In this document: in pieces, positions 52,808 to 59,765 of the stretch
Layout: every line of letters starts with the position of its first letter
How positions within the stretch are numbered: position 1 is the stretch's first letter
DNA from: an uncultured delta proteobacterium
GTDB lineage: Bacteria; Desulfobacterota; Syntrophia; Syntrophales; UBA8958
Direction: 5' to 3'
DNA length: 64,000 nucleotides
Assembly (NCBI GenBank): GCA_903885795.1
Contig: CAISJV010000044.1
Coordinates: 1 to 64,000 of the forward strand
Made by a program: the position numbers and the translations under genes
The notes under the pieces: generated by a model
Database searches by the model: none
Seen by the model: the letters and a program-made list of their open reading frames with translations, nothing else
What the model was told of the DNA's origin: nothing

Positions 52808-53026
52808 ATGGCAGGAAAAATTTTTTATCGGGAACGCCGGAAGGTGGGAGAGAAAGAAAAGAAACCCCGTTTCAAGCTCGTCGCCGTCGCCGATGTGGAT
52901 CTGAAGTTCTACAGTGAGCACCTGCGCAAGAAGGAACTGGAAGAAATCGCCGCCACCGTGGGAGCAGAACTGGTACTCCTTAAAGCCCCCAAGGATAAAG
53001 ACGAAGAAGTCGAAATAAAAGAATAG
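52808..53026 (+). CDS. 72-residue protein of the storage operon, unknown
   Basis: Strong AGGAGGTGTGATC site before ATG 52808. The protein is highly charged: a basic N-terminus (FYRERRKVGEKEKKPRFK), a central strand LVAVADVDLKFYS and a helix HLRKKELEEIAATVGAELVLLK, then an acidic tail. No Cys or His clusters are seen. It lies 18 bases after the TiaS-like gene and 13 before the storage subunit, so it should be co-expressed with them. No family is recognised. Confidence 0.7.
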   Translation: MAGKIFYRERRKVGEKEKKPRFKLVAVADVDLKFYSEHLRKKELEEIAATVGAELVLLKAPKDKDEEVEIKE

Positions 53027-53039
53027 AGAGGCAAAATTT

Positions 53040-53870
53040 ATGGCCCTGTTAAGAGAGCGGGACGGACGCAGATTGCATGTGAAGAGCAAACTGATGGGAG
53101 AGAGCCTGGTCGGAAAGACCTTTCTGGAGGGTCTCACCATTGCGCCGCAGCAGCGGTTGTTTCCCGACGTGAATGTTGTCAAGATCGGGGGGCAATCAAT
53201 CTGTGATCGGGGGGTAAAGGCCTTACCCGCCCTCGTCAAGGAAATCGCCGCTTGTAAAAAGGACCACAAGATGCTGCTGACAACAGGCGGCGGCACCCGG
53301 AGCCGCCATATCTACTCCATCGGTCTGGAACTGGGCATGCCCACCGGCATCATCGCCAAGTTCGGAAGTTCCGTCTCCGAACAGAACGCCCTGCTGGTCT
53401 CCACCCTGTTATCCTCCTTTGGGGGCATCAAGATCGGCCACGATGAGGTAATCAAACTATCTACCTACTTCGCGCAGGATTGCCTCCCCGTCATGCACGG
53501 CATGCCCCCCTACGATTATTTCGCCCTCCCCACCTCCAAATCGCGTCTTCCCGTCCACCGGACCGATGTGGGAACCCTGATTCTGGCCAATCTTATCGGC
53601 GCCAAGAGCTGTATCCTTATCAAAGATGAACAGGGGTTATATACGGACGATCCAAAGAAAAATGCCAAGGCGACCTTCATTCCCGAGATCAGCGTTGCGG
53701 ACCTTCTGGCGAAGGACCTTGACGACCTGATCATCGAGCGCCCCTGTCTGGAGATCCTACAGAACAGCGAAGTAATCGACCGGATCCAGATCATCAACGG
53801 TCTGGAGGCGGGGAACCTAACCAAGGCCCTGCGGGGCGAACATGTTGGGACGATCATCTATAGAAAATGA
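53040..53870 (+). CDS. molybdenum storage protein-like subunit
   Basis: 276 residues, amino-acid-kinase fold, matching the MoSto beta/alpha subunits of Azotobacter as I remember them: VNVVKIGGQSICDRG (ATP site), MLLTTGGGTRSRHIYSIGLELGMPTG, KFGSSVSEQNALLVSTLL, GMPPYDYFALPTSKSRLPVHRTDVGT and a C-terminal VIDRIQIINGLEAGNLTKALRGEHVGTII. MoSto stores over a hundred Mo or W atoms as polyoxometalate clusters, loading driven by ATP. Uridylate kinase is the main alternative, but the GEHVGTII end is storage-protein-like. Only one subunit gene is seen, so a homo-oligomer is implied. Confidence 0.8.
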   Translation: MALLRERDGRRLHVKSKLMGESLVGKTFLEGLTIAPQQRLFPDVNVVKIGGQSICDRGVKALPALVKEIAACKKDHKMLLTTGGGTRSRHIYSIGLELGMPTGIIAKFGSSVSEQNALLVSTLLSSFGGIKIGHDEVIKLSTYFAQDCLPVMHGMPPYDYFALPTSKSRLPVHRTDVGTLILANLIGAKSCILIKDEQGLYTDDPKKNAKATFIPEISVADLLAKDLDDLIIERPCLEILQNSEVIDRIQIINGLEAGNLTKALRGEHVGTIIYRK

Positions 53871-53893
53871 CACTCCCTTCAGGAAGGAAATAA

Positions 53894-54520
53894 TTATCCT
53901 TCGAAAACATTCCATGAGCAGTTCACCATGGGGGTAAGACCTTTCCCCTGCATGATGACGTCCAGATGGGTGAGGCTGAGGGCCGAAACGTCCAGTTCGT
54001 GATCGTTCAGATCGCTCACCCGGTTGAGGGTGACAAGGTAGCGCTGGCATTTATCACAACTGAAGGCCGCTTCCTGGGTCCTGTTTTCCACATAGAAAAA
54101 GTCCATCCCCTCCTGGGCCTCGTGCTCACAATAAGGACAGATCACCCGGCTGAAGAGCCAGTCATGACCGCACTGGGAACAGTGGAGCCAGCGGCGGGTT
54201 ATCTTCTCCTCGATCAGGGCGATCGTGGGAAAGGCGCCACAGACGGGGCAGTAGCCCTTCTTCCATTCGGCGTCGATCAGCGCTACGGCATCGGGACGCC
54301 GCTTTTCCAGAACCATTCTCGTCAACTGATTAAGAAGGAGGGCGATGCCTTGGGGGCTTGCCGGAAGGTCGGCGGACCAGAGTTTGATGATATCCTCGCC
54401 ATGATCGGGAAAGGTCCTGAAATAATCATATATATCCAGTCCACCTTTGCGTCCGGCTTTTTCAAGACGGTCCATGTCCTCCCGGAGACTGGGGAAACCT
54501 TCCTTTAAGGCGCTGGTCAT
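53894..54520 (-). CDS. fdhE: formate dehydrogenase accessory protein FdhE
   Basis: About 208 residues from ATG 54520; the frame is open further up. Four Cys pairs in FdhE order: GYCPVCGAFPTIALI, HCSQCGHDWLFSRVICPYCEHE and FSCDKCQRYLVTL, forming two rubredoxin-like metal sites. FdhE is needed for active formate dehydrogenase. It is shorter at the N-terminus than the E. coli protein. It is divergent from modA, linking FDH maturation to molybdate uptake. Confidence 0.88.
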   Translation of the reverse strand: MTSALKEGFPSLREDMDRLEKAGRKGGLDIYDYFRTFPDHGEDIIKLWSADLPASPQGIALLLNQLTRMVLEKRRPDAVALIDAEWKKGYCPVCGAFPTIALIEEKITRRWLHCSQCGHDWLFSRVICPYCEHEAQEGMDFFYVENRTQEAAFSCDKCQRYLVTLNRVSDLNDHELDVSALSLTHLDVIMQGKGLTPMVNCSWNVFEG

Positions 54521-54592
54521 TACGGATTTATTTTGTTTCCCCTCTATATGATGGAAAAGAATCGTGGCAAGCGACGTATGACATATGGGGGG

Positions 54593-54641
54593 TTGACTTT
54601 CTCGCCGTTTTTTTGTATTAAGCCAAAAGTAACATATGTTA
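54593..54641 (+). promoter_or_regulatory. modA: modA promoter with palindromic operator
   Basis: TTGACT (54593-54598) and TATTAA (54616-54621) are spaced by exactly 17 bases. TAACATATGTTA, a perfect 12-bp palindrome, covers 54630-54641, which is about +2 to +13. That is a classic repressor position, and the ModE-like regulator gene is 2.8 kb downstream. The palindrome does not obviously match the E. coli ModE site. Confidence 0.6.
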
Positions 54642-54657
54642 AACGAGGTATAAGTCA

Positions 54658-55398
54658 TTGATATGCAATCTTTGCACAGTTGTACTTGTTTTTTTTCTTT
54701 TCATCTCTCCTGTTTCCGCCCAGGATAAACTTCATGTTGCCGTGGCGGCGAATTTTATTTCCACCTTCCAGGAATTGACCCAGTTGTTTGAAAAACAAAC
54801 GGGGATATCCCTAGAGGCAACCTATGCCTCCACCGGTCAACTCTACACCCAGATTGTGAACGGCGCCCCCTACGACCTCTTTCTTTCCGCCGACCGGGAA
54901 AAACCGGACCTCCTCCATCAGGGGGGACGGGCGGACGTTCCTTTTGTCTATGCCTCGGGACAGGCGGTCCTCTGGACGAACCGGAAAGATCTGTGTACTC
55001 TCAAGAACTGGCGGGAGGTCATGGCCTTTCCCGGTCTGAAGAAAATAGCCGTCGCCAACCCGAAAACCGCCCCCTACGGCGCGGCGGCAATGGAGGCACT
55101 TAATAAAACCGGCGTCATAGAGAATGTTCAAGGGAAGCTTGTTTACGCCCAGAATATCGCCCAGGCCTTCCAATATGCCGCCACGGGCAGCGTGGATGCG
55201 GGGTTCTGCGCCTTGTCCGCCACTACATCGGCGGAAGGCCGGAAGGGGTGTTTTTTCTCCGTCGATAATGCCCCACCCATCGTCCAGGGGGCCTGCCTCC
55301 TGAAAAGGACTGCCCATCGTGAAGCGGCGGAAAGGTTTGCCGTTTTTCTGGCTTCGCCGGGGGCGGTCGCGATCAAAAAGAAGTACGGGTACAGGTAA
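54658..55398 (+). CDS. modA: molybdate ABC transporter substrate-binding protein
   Basis: 246 residues, TTG start (no in-frame ATG; GAGG lies 12 bases upstream). Signal peptide of about 22 residues (ending PVSAQ). Mature protein: LHVAVAANFISTFQELTQLFEKQTG, TYASTGQLYTQIVNGAPYDLFLSAD (oxyanion-binding Ser) and KTAPYGAAAMEAL. It binds molybdate or tungstate in the periplasm; the residues do not separate ModA from WtpA/TupA by eye, but the length and neighbours favour ModA. Confidence 0.92.
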   Translation: MICNLCTVVLVFFLFISPVSAQDKLHVAVAANFISTFQELTQLFEKQTGISLEATYASTGQLYTQIVNGAPYDLFLSADREKPDLLHQGGRADVPFVYASGQAVLWTNRKDLCTLKNWREVMAFPGLKKIAVANPKTAPYGAAAMEALNKTGVIENVQGKLVYAQNIAQAFQYAATGSVDAGFCALSATTSAEGRKGCFFSVDNAPPIVQGACLLKRTAHREAAERFAVFLASPGAVAIKKKYGYR

Positions 55399-55401
55399 AA
55401 T

Positions 55402-56058
55402 ATGGACTGGACAGCACTTTTTCTCTCACTGAAACTCGCCTTGGTCGCCACCACGATCCTGATGATCGTCACGGCACCCCTGGCCTGCCTCATGGCTTAC
55501 AGCCGCCTGCCGGGAAAGGCGTTCCTGGAGGCATTCATCAACCTGCCCCTGGCCATGCCACCCACGGTCGTCGGTTTTTATCTGCTAATCATGATGGGTC
55601 CCGAAGGCTGGCTCGGGGGCCTGTGGACGGGGGCGACAGGATCGCCGCTCCTCTTCACCTTTACCGGGATTGTCATCGCTTCTATCATCTACAGCATCCC
55701 CTTTGCCCTGCAACCGATGCGGGCGGCCTTTGAAAAGATCGACCCCCGGTTGATCGAAAGCGCCCGGATTCTCGGCCTTTCTCCGCTGGCAATTTTCACC
55801 CGGGTGATCATCCCCAACAGCCTCAACGGAATCGCCGCTTCGGCCATCCTCGTTTTTCTCCACACCCTGGGGGCCTTCGGCGTCATCCTCATGGTGGGGG
55901 GCAGTGTGCCGGGCCAGACCCGGGTGGCCTCCGTCGCTATTTACGAGGCCGTGGAGACCCTGCAATACGGCAACGCCGCCATGATGTCCCTGGCCCTGTT
56001 GCCGATCTGCTACATCTTTCTCCTCGTTGTCCACCGCCTGACGAGGAGCCCGTCATGA
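55402..56058 (+). CDS. modB: molybdate ABC transporter permease
   Basis: 218 residues with five to six membrane helices and the permease EAA-type loop (RAAFEKIDPRLIESARILGLSPLAIFTRVIIP) contacting ModC. LGAFGVILMVGGSVPGQTRVASVAIYEAVE is highly typical of ModB. It starts 3 bases after modA and overlaps modC by 4. Confidence 0.95.
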   Translation: MDWTALFLSLKLALVATTILMIVTAPLACLMAYSRLPGKAFLEAFINLPLAMPPTVVGFYLLIMMGPEGWLGGLWTGATGSPLLFTFTGIVIASIIYSIPFALQPMRAAFEKIDPRLIESARILGLSPLAIFTRVIIPNSLNGIAASAILVFLHTLGAFGVILMVGGSVPGQTRVASVAIYEAVETLQYGNAAMMSLALLPICYIFLLVVHRLTRSPS

Positions 56059-56774
56059 ATCTCCAGATTCGCATCCGCAAGCCCCTGCCCCATTTCGAGC
56101 TGTCCATCGACGTCAACTGCCCGGCGGAGACAATGACCGTTGTTATCGGTCCCTCCGGCGCCGGCAAGACGACCCTGATGCGCATCATCGCGGGACTGGA
56201 TAAACCTGCCGAGGGGTTTATACAATTCGGCGACGAGGTCTGGCTAGACACCAAGCGGCGGATTTTCCTGCCGCCGCAGAAACGCCGTCTCGGCTATGTC
56301 TTCCAGGATTATCCCCTCTTTCCCCACTTGAGCATCCACGACAATGCCGCCTTTGCCACCGGCGCCAGGAAGAATGTCGTTCAGGAGCTGCTGGAGCGTT
56401 TCGGCATCCGGCACTTGCAGGATCGCAAGCCCGACTCTGTCTCGGGCGGGGAGCGCCAGCGGTGCGCAATCTGCCAGGCTCTGGCCAGGGAACCTCGGCT
56501 GCTCCTCCTCGACGAGCCCTTTTCCGCCCTCGATGTCTTCACCCGCCGGGATCTCCGGGATGAATTGCGCAATCTGAAAGAAGAGCTGCGCATACCCGTG
56601 ATTTATGTGACCCACGACGTCAACGAGGCCCTTTATTTAGCCGATGATCTCTTGCCCATTGTCGAGGGCCGGGTGGACCGGGAATGGATGCAGCGTTCCC
56701 TTATGCGGGTGGACGACGCAAAATCCGAACGAACCAAGGCGGTTCGGGAACCGCGGCTGTCCCTTGCCTATTAA
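56055..56774 (+). CDS. modC: molybdate ABC transporter ATPase
   Basis: 239 residues. Walker A GPSGAGKTTLMRIIAG, signature VSGGERQRCAICQALA, Walker B LLLLDEPFSALD and switch HDVNEA. The C-terminal Mop/TOBE domain found in most ModC proteins (about 350 residues) is missing, so this transporter may lack direct feedback inhibition by bound molybdate, and control may rest on the regulator and storage protein instead. Confidence 0.93.
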   Translation: MNLQIRIRKPLPHFELSIDVNCPAETMTVVIGPSGAGKTTLMRIIAGLDKPAEGFIQFGDEVWLDTKRRIFLPPQKRRLGYVFQDYPLFPHLSIHDNAAFATGARKNVVQELLERFGIRHLQDRKPDSVSGGERQRCAICQALAREPRLLLLDEPFSALDVFTRRDLRDELRNLKEELRIPVIYVTHDVNEALYLADDLLPIVEGRVDREWMQRSLMRVDDAKSERTKAVREPRLSLAY

Positions 56775-56800
56775 AATGAATCAAAGGAGTTGTTTCGTTT

Positions 56801-57367
56801 ATGAAAATTGCTGCTTATTCCTATGACGAGTACGTTCATTTAGTAAAATCATTTCACGGAAGCCTGGCCCCGGGGCTGATCATCGGGGGTTTTATCGTTG
56901 ATCTGGCCCTGAAAAACCTCCCCGAGGGGGAGTTCTTCGACGCCATCTGCGAAACCTCGGTCTGCCTGCCCGACGCCGTCCAATTGCTGACGCCCTGCAC
57001 GATCGGGAACGGCTGGTTGAAGATATTCGACGTCGGCCGTTTTGCCGTGACTTTATATGAAAAAGAAAAGGGAACGGGAATCAGGGTTTATCTCGATTCG
57101 GAAAAACTGAAGCCCTGGCCGGAATTCAACGCCTGGTATTTCAAACTGAAAAAGAAAAAGGAACAGGATTTCGAGCTTCTTATGAATCAGATCAAGGACG
57201 CCGGACCCTCGGTCCTCAGCATGCAGCCGGTTCGCGTAAAACCGGAGCTTACGGTCAAGCGGAGCCTGGGACCCACCGCTCCCTGTCCCGCCTGCGGCGA
57301 GTCCTATCCCTTAAGAGACGGAGCATCCTGCCTGAGCTGCCAGGGCCGCACACCCTATGTGGAATAA
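56801..57367 (+). CDS. FmdE-family protein
   Basis: 188 residues. The FmdE domain pattern is clear: KSFHGSLAPGLIIGGFIVDLAL at the N-terminus, ICETSVCLPDAVQLLTPCTIGNG (Cys region) and DVGRFAVTLYEKE. The C-terminus carries a zinc ribbon CPACGESYPLRDGASCLSC. FmdE is named from molybdenum formylmethanofuran dehydrogenase, but family members occur widely near Mo/W genes without known function. It follows modC by 26 bases with AAAGGAG upstream. Confidence 0.85.
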   Translation: MKIAAYSYDEYVHLVKSFHGSLAPGLIIGGFIVDLALKNLPEGEFFDAICETSVCLPDAVQLLTPCTIGNGWLKIFDVGRFAVTLYEKEKGTGIRVYLDSEKLKPWPEFNAWYFKLKKKKEQDFELLMNQIKDAGPSVLSMQPVRVKPELTVKRSLGPTAPCPACGESYPLRDGASCLSCQGRTPYVE

Positions 57368-57445
57368 AATGATTAAAATCAAAACCCTTGACTATTTGGT
57401 GGCCATTCATTAAATCTTCTTCGAGCGATAAAGAGGAGCCTGGAC

Positions 57446-57802
57446 ATGGAAATCAAGTATAAGATCTGGATCGAAAAAGAGGGGAAGGTCATTTTCGGAC
57501 ATGGCCGGGAAGAACTGTTCCAGGCCATTGACGATTGCCATAGCCTCAACGCGGCAGCAAAAAAGCTCGGCATGTCCTACCGCGCCGCCTGGGGACGCTT
57601 GCGGGCCTCGGAAGATCGCCTGGGCGTCAAACTTGTTGAAAGTGACACCGCAAAAAAAGGCATGACCCTGACCCCGACCGCCAAGGGCCTCCTGGAAAAA
57701 TTCCGGCGCCTGGAGAAGGACGCCGATGCCTACATTCAGAAGACAAGCCGCGAACTTTCCGCCCTCCTGGAGGGCGACGCCAAGCCTGGTGCCGACAATT
57801 AA
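57446..57802 (+). CDS. modE: ModE-like winged-helix regulator (DNA-binding part)
   Basis: 118 residues containing the LysR-type N-terminal winged helix of ModE: FGHGREELFQAIDDCHSLNAAAKKLGMSYRAAWGRLRASEDRLGVKLVE. The C-terminal molybdate-binding Mop domains of E. coli ModE are absent, so it cannot sense molybdate by that route; single-domain ModE proteins exist in other bacteria. It probably controls modABC and neighbours via the palindrome at 54630-54641 (inference). Confidence 0.85.
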   Translation: MEIKYKIWIEKEGKVIFGHGREELFQAIDDCHSLNAAAKKLGMSYRAAWGRLRASEDRLGVKLVESDTAKKGMTLTPTAKGLLEKFRRLEKDADAYIQKTSRELSALLEGDAKPGADN

Positions 57803-57832
57803 ATAATAGATACAAACAAATCAAAAGGTAAA

Positions 57833-58834
57833 ATGGAACTGAAGCCGGAAATACTGGTTCCCCGTTTGGGGGACTACCTGGTGGAGAAAAAACTGATTAC
57901 TGCGGCAAATCTCCGGGAGGCCCTCGCTCACCAGCAAATGGCCTTACAAAGGGAAGGGGTGAAGCTTTTTTTGGGACAGGCCCTTGTTTCCATGGGCGTT
58001 ATCGGCAAAGACAACCTTGACGCTGCTATTACGGAGCAGATTCTGGACTTGCGTCAGGCCTTGGAGGAGACAAACAGAGACCTCGAAAAGACCGTTCTGG
58101 AGCGTACGGCGGAACTTGCTCTAGCTCTCGATAAACTCGCAGAATTGAATAAAATGCAAATCCGGTTTGTATCAAACATATCCCACGAGTTGCGAACCCC
58201 CCTCTTCCATATTTCAGGTAATCTGGAACTGGTGTTGGATGAAGATATGGGACACCTGAACGCTGATCAGCAAGAAACCCTTGCCATCGTGCAACGGGCA
58301 GCCGAGCGGCTGGGCGACCTGATCGAAGACCTGATTCTCTTCACTGCTACCAAGGACAGACCCCTGAAACTGCATATGCAGGTCGTTCCCGTTTGTTCCA
58401 CCTGTGAAGCCGCCATGTCGCATTTACAGGAAATGGGCCGGAAGGCAGGAATCAATCTGAACCTGGATTGCCCCTCATTTAATGTCTCGGTCCTGGCAAA
58501 TCCCGACAGACTGTCATGGGTTATACGCCATCTTGCTGAAAACGCGATAAAATTCACGGATAAAGAAGGATCGGTAACCATCCGAACCTGTGAGGAAGGG
58601 ATTTATATCGTCTTTGCCGTTGATGACACGGGCATCGGCATCCCCCGGGAATGTTTCGAGGAAATCTTTGAACCCTTTCATCAGCTCGATGAGACCATTA
58701 GCCGGCGTTATGGCGGTATGGGGCTGGGACTTACCCTTGCCCGCAAGATCATCCAGGCCCACGGAACAGATATCTCTGTATCTTCAGAGGTCGGCAGGGG
58801 AAGTTCCTTTTCATTCCGTTTGCAAAAGGCATAA
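57833..58834 (+). CDS. orphan histidine kinase
   Basis: 333 residues without membrane segments. The N-terminal 80 residues resemble the small helical domain of type II secretion/pilus ATPases (LGDYLVEKKLITAANLREALAHQ; LGQALVSMGVIGKDNLDAAI). A coiled coil follows (EETNRDLEKTVLERTAELALALDKLAEL). The H-box is FVSNISHELRTPLFHISGN, and the ATPase has the N box (HLAENAIKFTDK), VDDTGIGIP and RRYGGMGLGLTLARKI. No response regulator is adjacent. It follows the ModE-like gene by 30 bases, so molybdate-linked signalling is conceivable. Confidence 0.9.
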   Translation: MELKPEILVPRLGDYLVEKKLITAANLREALAHQQMALQREGVKLFLGQALVSMGVIGKDNLDAAITEQILDLRQALEETNRDLEKTVLERTAELALALDKLAELNKMQIRFVSNISHELRTPLFHISGNLELVLDEDMGHLNADQQETLAIVQRAAERLGDLIEDLILFTATKDRPLKLHMQVVPVCSTCEAAMSHLQEMGRKAGINLNLDCPSFNVSVLANPDRLSWVIRHLAENAIKFTDKEGSVTIRTCEEGIYIVFAVDDTGIGIPRECFEEIFEPFHQLDETISRRYGGMGLGLTLARKIIQAHGTDISVSSEVGRGSSFSFRLQKA

Positions 58835-59014
58835 GATCAACGAAAACTTTCTTGCTCAAAGGAAAGCGCATGACCCTGAAGCTCCCCATGTAGAAAATAT
58901 CATTTGACTTTCTCACACACCTGTAATAGAAAAGCCGCCATATATCGTTTTCCTGCTGATCTGGGTCAAGCGACGATCAGGGCATTTTGTCTTCGATTTG
59001 TGGAACAAGGAAGG

Positions 59015-59046
59015 CCACCGTGCTCCGCAGAGTTCGGTGGTTTTTT
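59015..59046 (+). terminator. terminator-like hairpin in the leader of the RRM gene
   Basis: CCACCG (59015-59020) pairs with CGGTGG (59035-59040), followed by six T. It lies about 80 bases before the RRM start codon and 180 after the kinase, so it may be either the kinase-operon terminator or an attenuator in the RRM leader. Confidence 0.65.
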
Positions 59047-59126
59047 ATATGCAGCGCATGCTGACGGATGTTGGGCTCTGCCGGGCAAAGCAACCGGTCA
59101 GAACGGGAGAGAAGGAGGAACAAAAT

Positions 59127-59504
59127 ATGGTTAAAAAGCTTTACATAGGAAATCTGGCGGACGATGTCACTGAAGATGATTTGAGGGCCAACTTTGGCGA
59201 TATCGGTGAGATTGTATCACTGGTCATTATTCGGGACAAGATCACAGGAATGAGCAGAGGATTTGGATTTGTGGAGATGTCAACGGAGCAGCAGGCTGAG
59301 GAAGCCGTGCAAAAATTCAATGGCGGAGAGCTTCTCGGTCGCACTATCCGCGTGAACGAGGCTAAACCCAAAGGCGAGCAGGATGATCGGCCACGATCTC
59401 CCGGCAGTCCCGCCAGGAGACCTGGTGGCTTTAGCGGTCAGCCGCCTCGCAGTGGTTACGGTAATCGCGGTGGCGGCAGCGGTGGCGGCGGTCGGAAAGC
59501 TTAG
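59127..59504 (+). CDS. RRM RNA-binding protein
   Basis: 125 residues from ATG 59127 (AAGGAGGAAC upstream). One RRM: RNP2 KLYIGNLADDV (residues 4-14) and RNP1 SRGFGFVEM (about residues 43-51), then a Gly/Arg/Pro-rich tail (RRPGGFSGQPPRSGYGNRGGGSGGGG). Such short glycine-rich RRM proteins are cold-inducible RNA chaperones in cyanobacteria and some proteobacteria. The hairpin in its leader may contribute to regulation. Confidence 0.92.
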   Translation: MVKKLYIGNLADDVTEDDLRANFGDIGEIVSLVIIRDKITGMSRGFGFVEMSTEQQAEEAVQKFNGGELLGRTIRVNEAKPKGEQDDRPRSPGSPARRPGGFSGQPPRSGYGNRGGGSGGGGRKA

Positions 59505-59528
59505 ATCTTTCACAGAAGAAACAGGGTT

Positions 59529-59561
59529 TTCAGGAAAGGGGGAGTTATTCCCCACCTGAAA
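59529..59561. repeat. hairpin after the RRM gene
   Basis: TTTCAGG and CCTGAAA arms enclose GGGGA/TCCCC-type pairing around GTTAT. No T run follows on the + strand, so its role (RNA stabiliser or weak terminator) is unclear. The rest of 59562-59765 shows only a CCCCGGTGTCGGGG hairpin near 59677. Confidence 0.4.
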
Positions 59562-59765
59562 CACCCATGAAGTTCCTCGCTGGTGTAATCACTGTTTTTA
59601 TTCACAGTCATGCCTGAAGATCTCGCAAAAAATAATGAAATATTAAATGATTGACAAATTTGACATGGTCGGTTAATCCCCGGTGTCGGGGGCGTAAGGA
59701 ATCGGTCAATCCGAGTCGTTTTGATGACTCTTCAAAGACGCCATTTAGTCTCTTCATTTCACTAG

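Noticed and set aside
53040-53870. Uridylate kinase (pyrH).
   Set aside because: The fold is shared, but the GMPPYDYF and GEHVGTII segments and the Mo neighbours fit storage proteins better; still to be confirmed by phylogeny.
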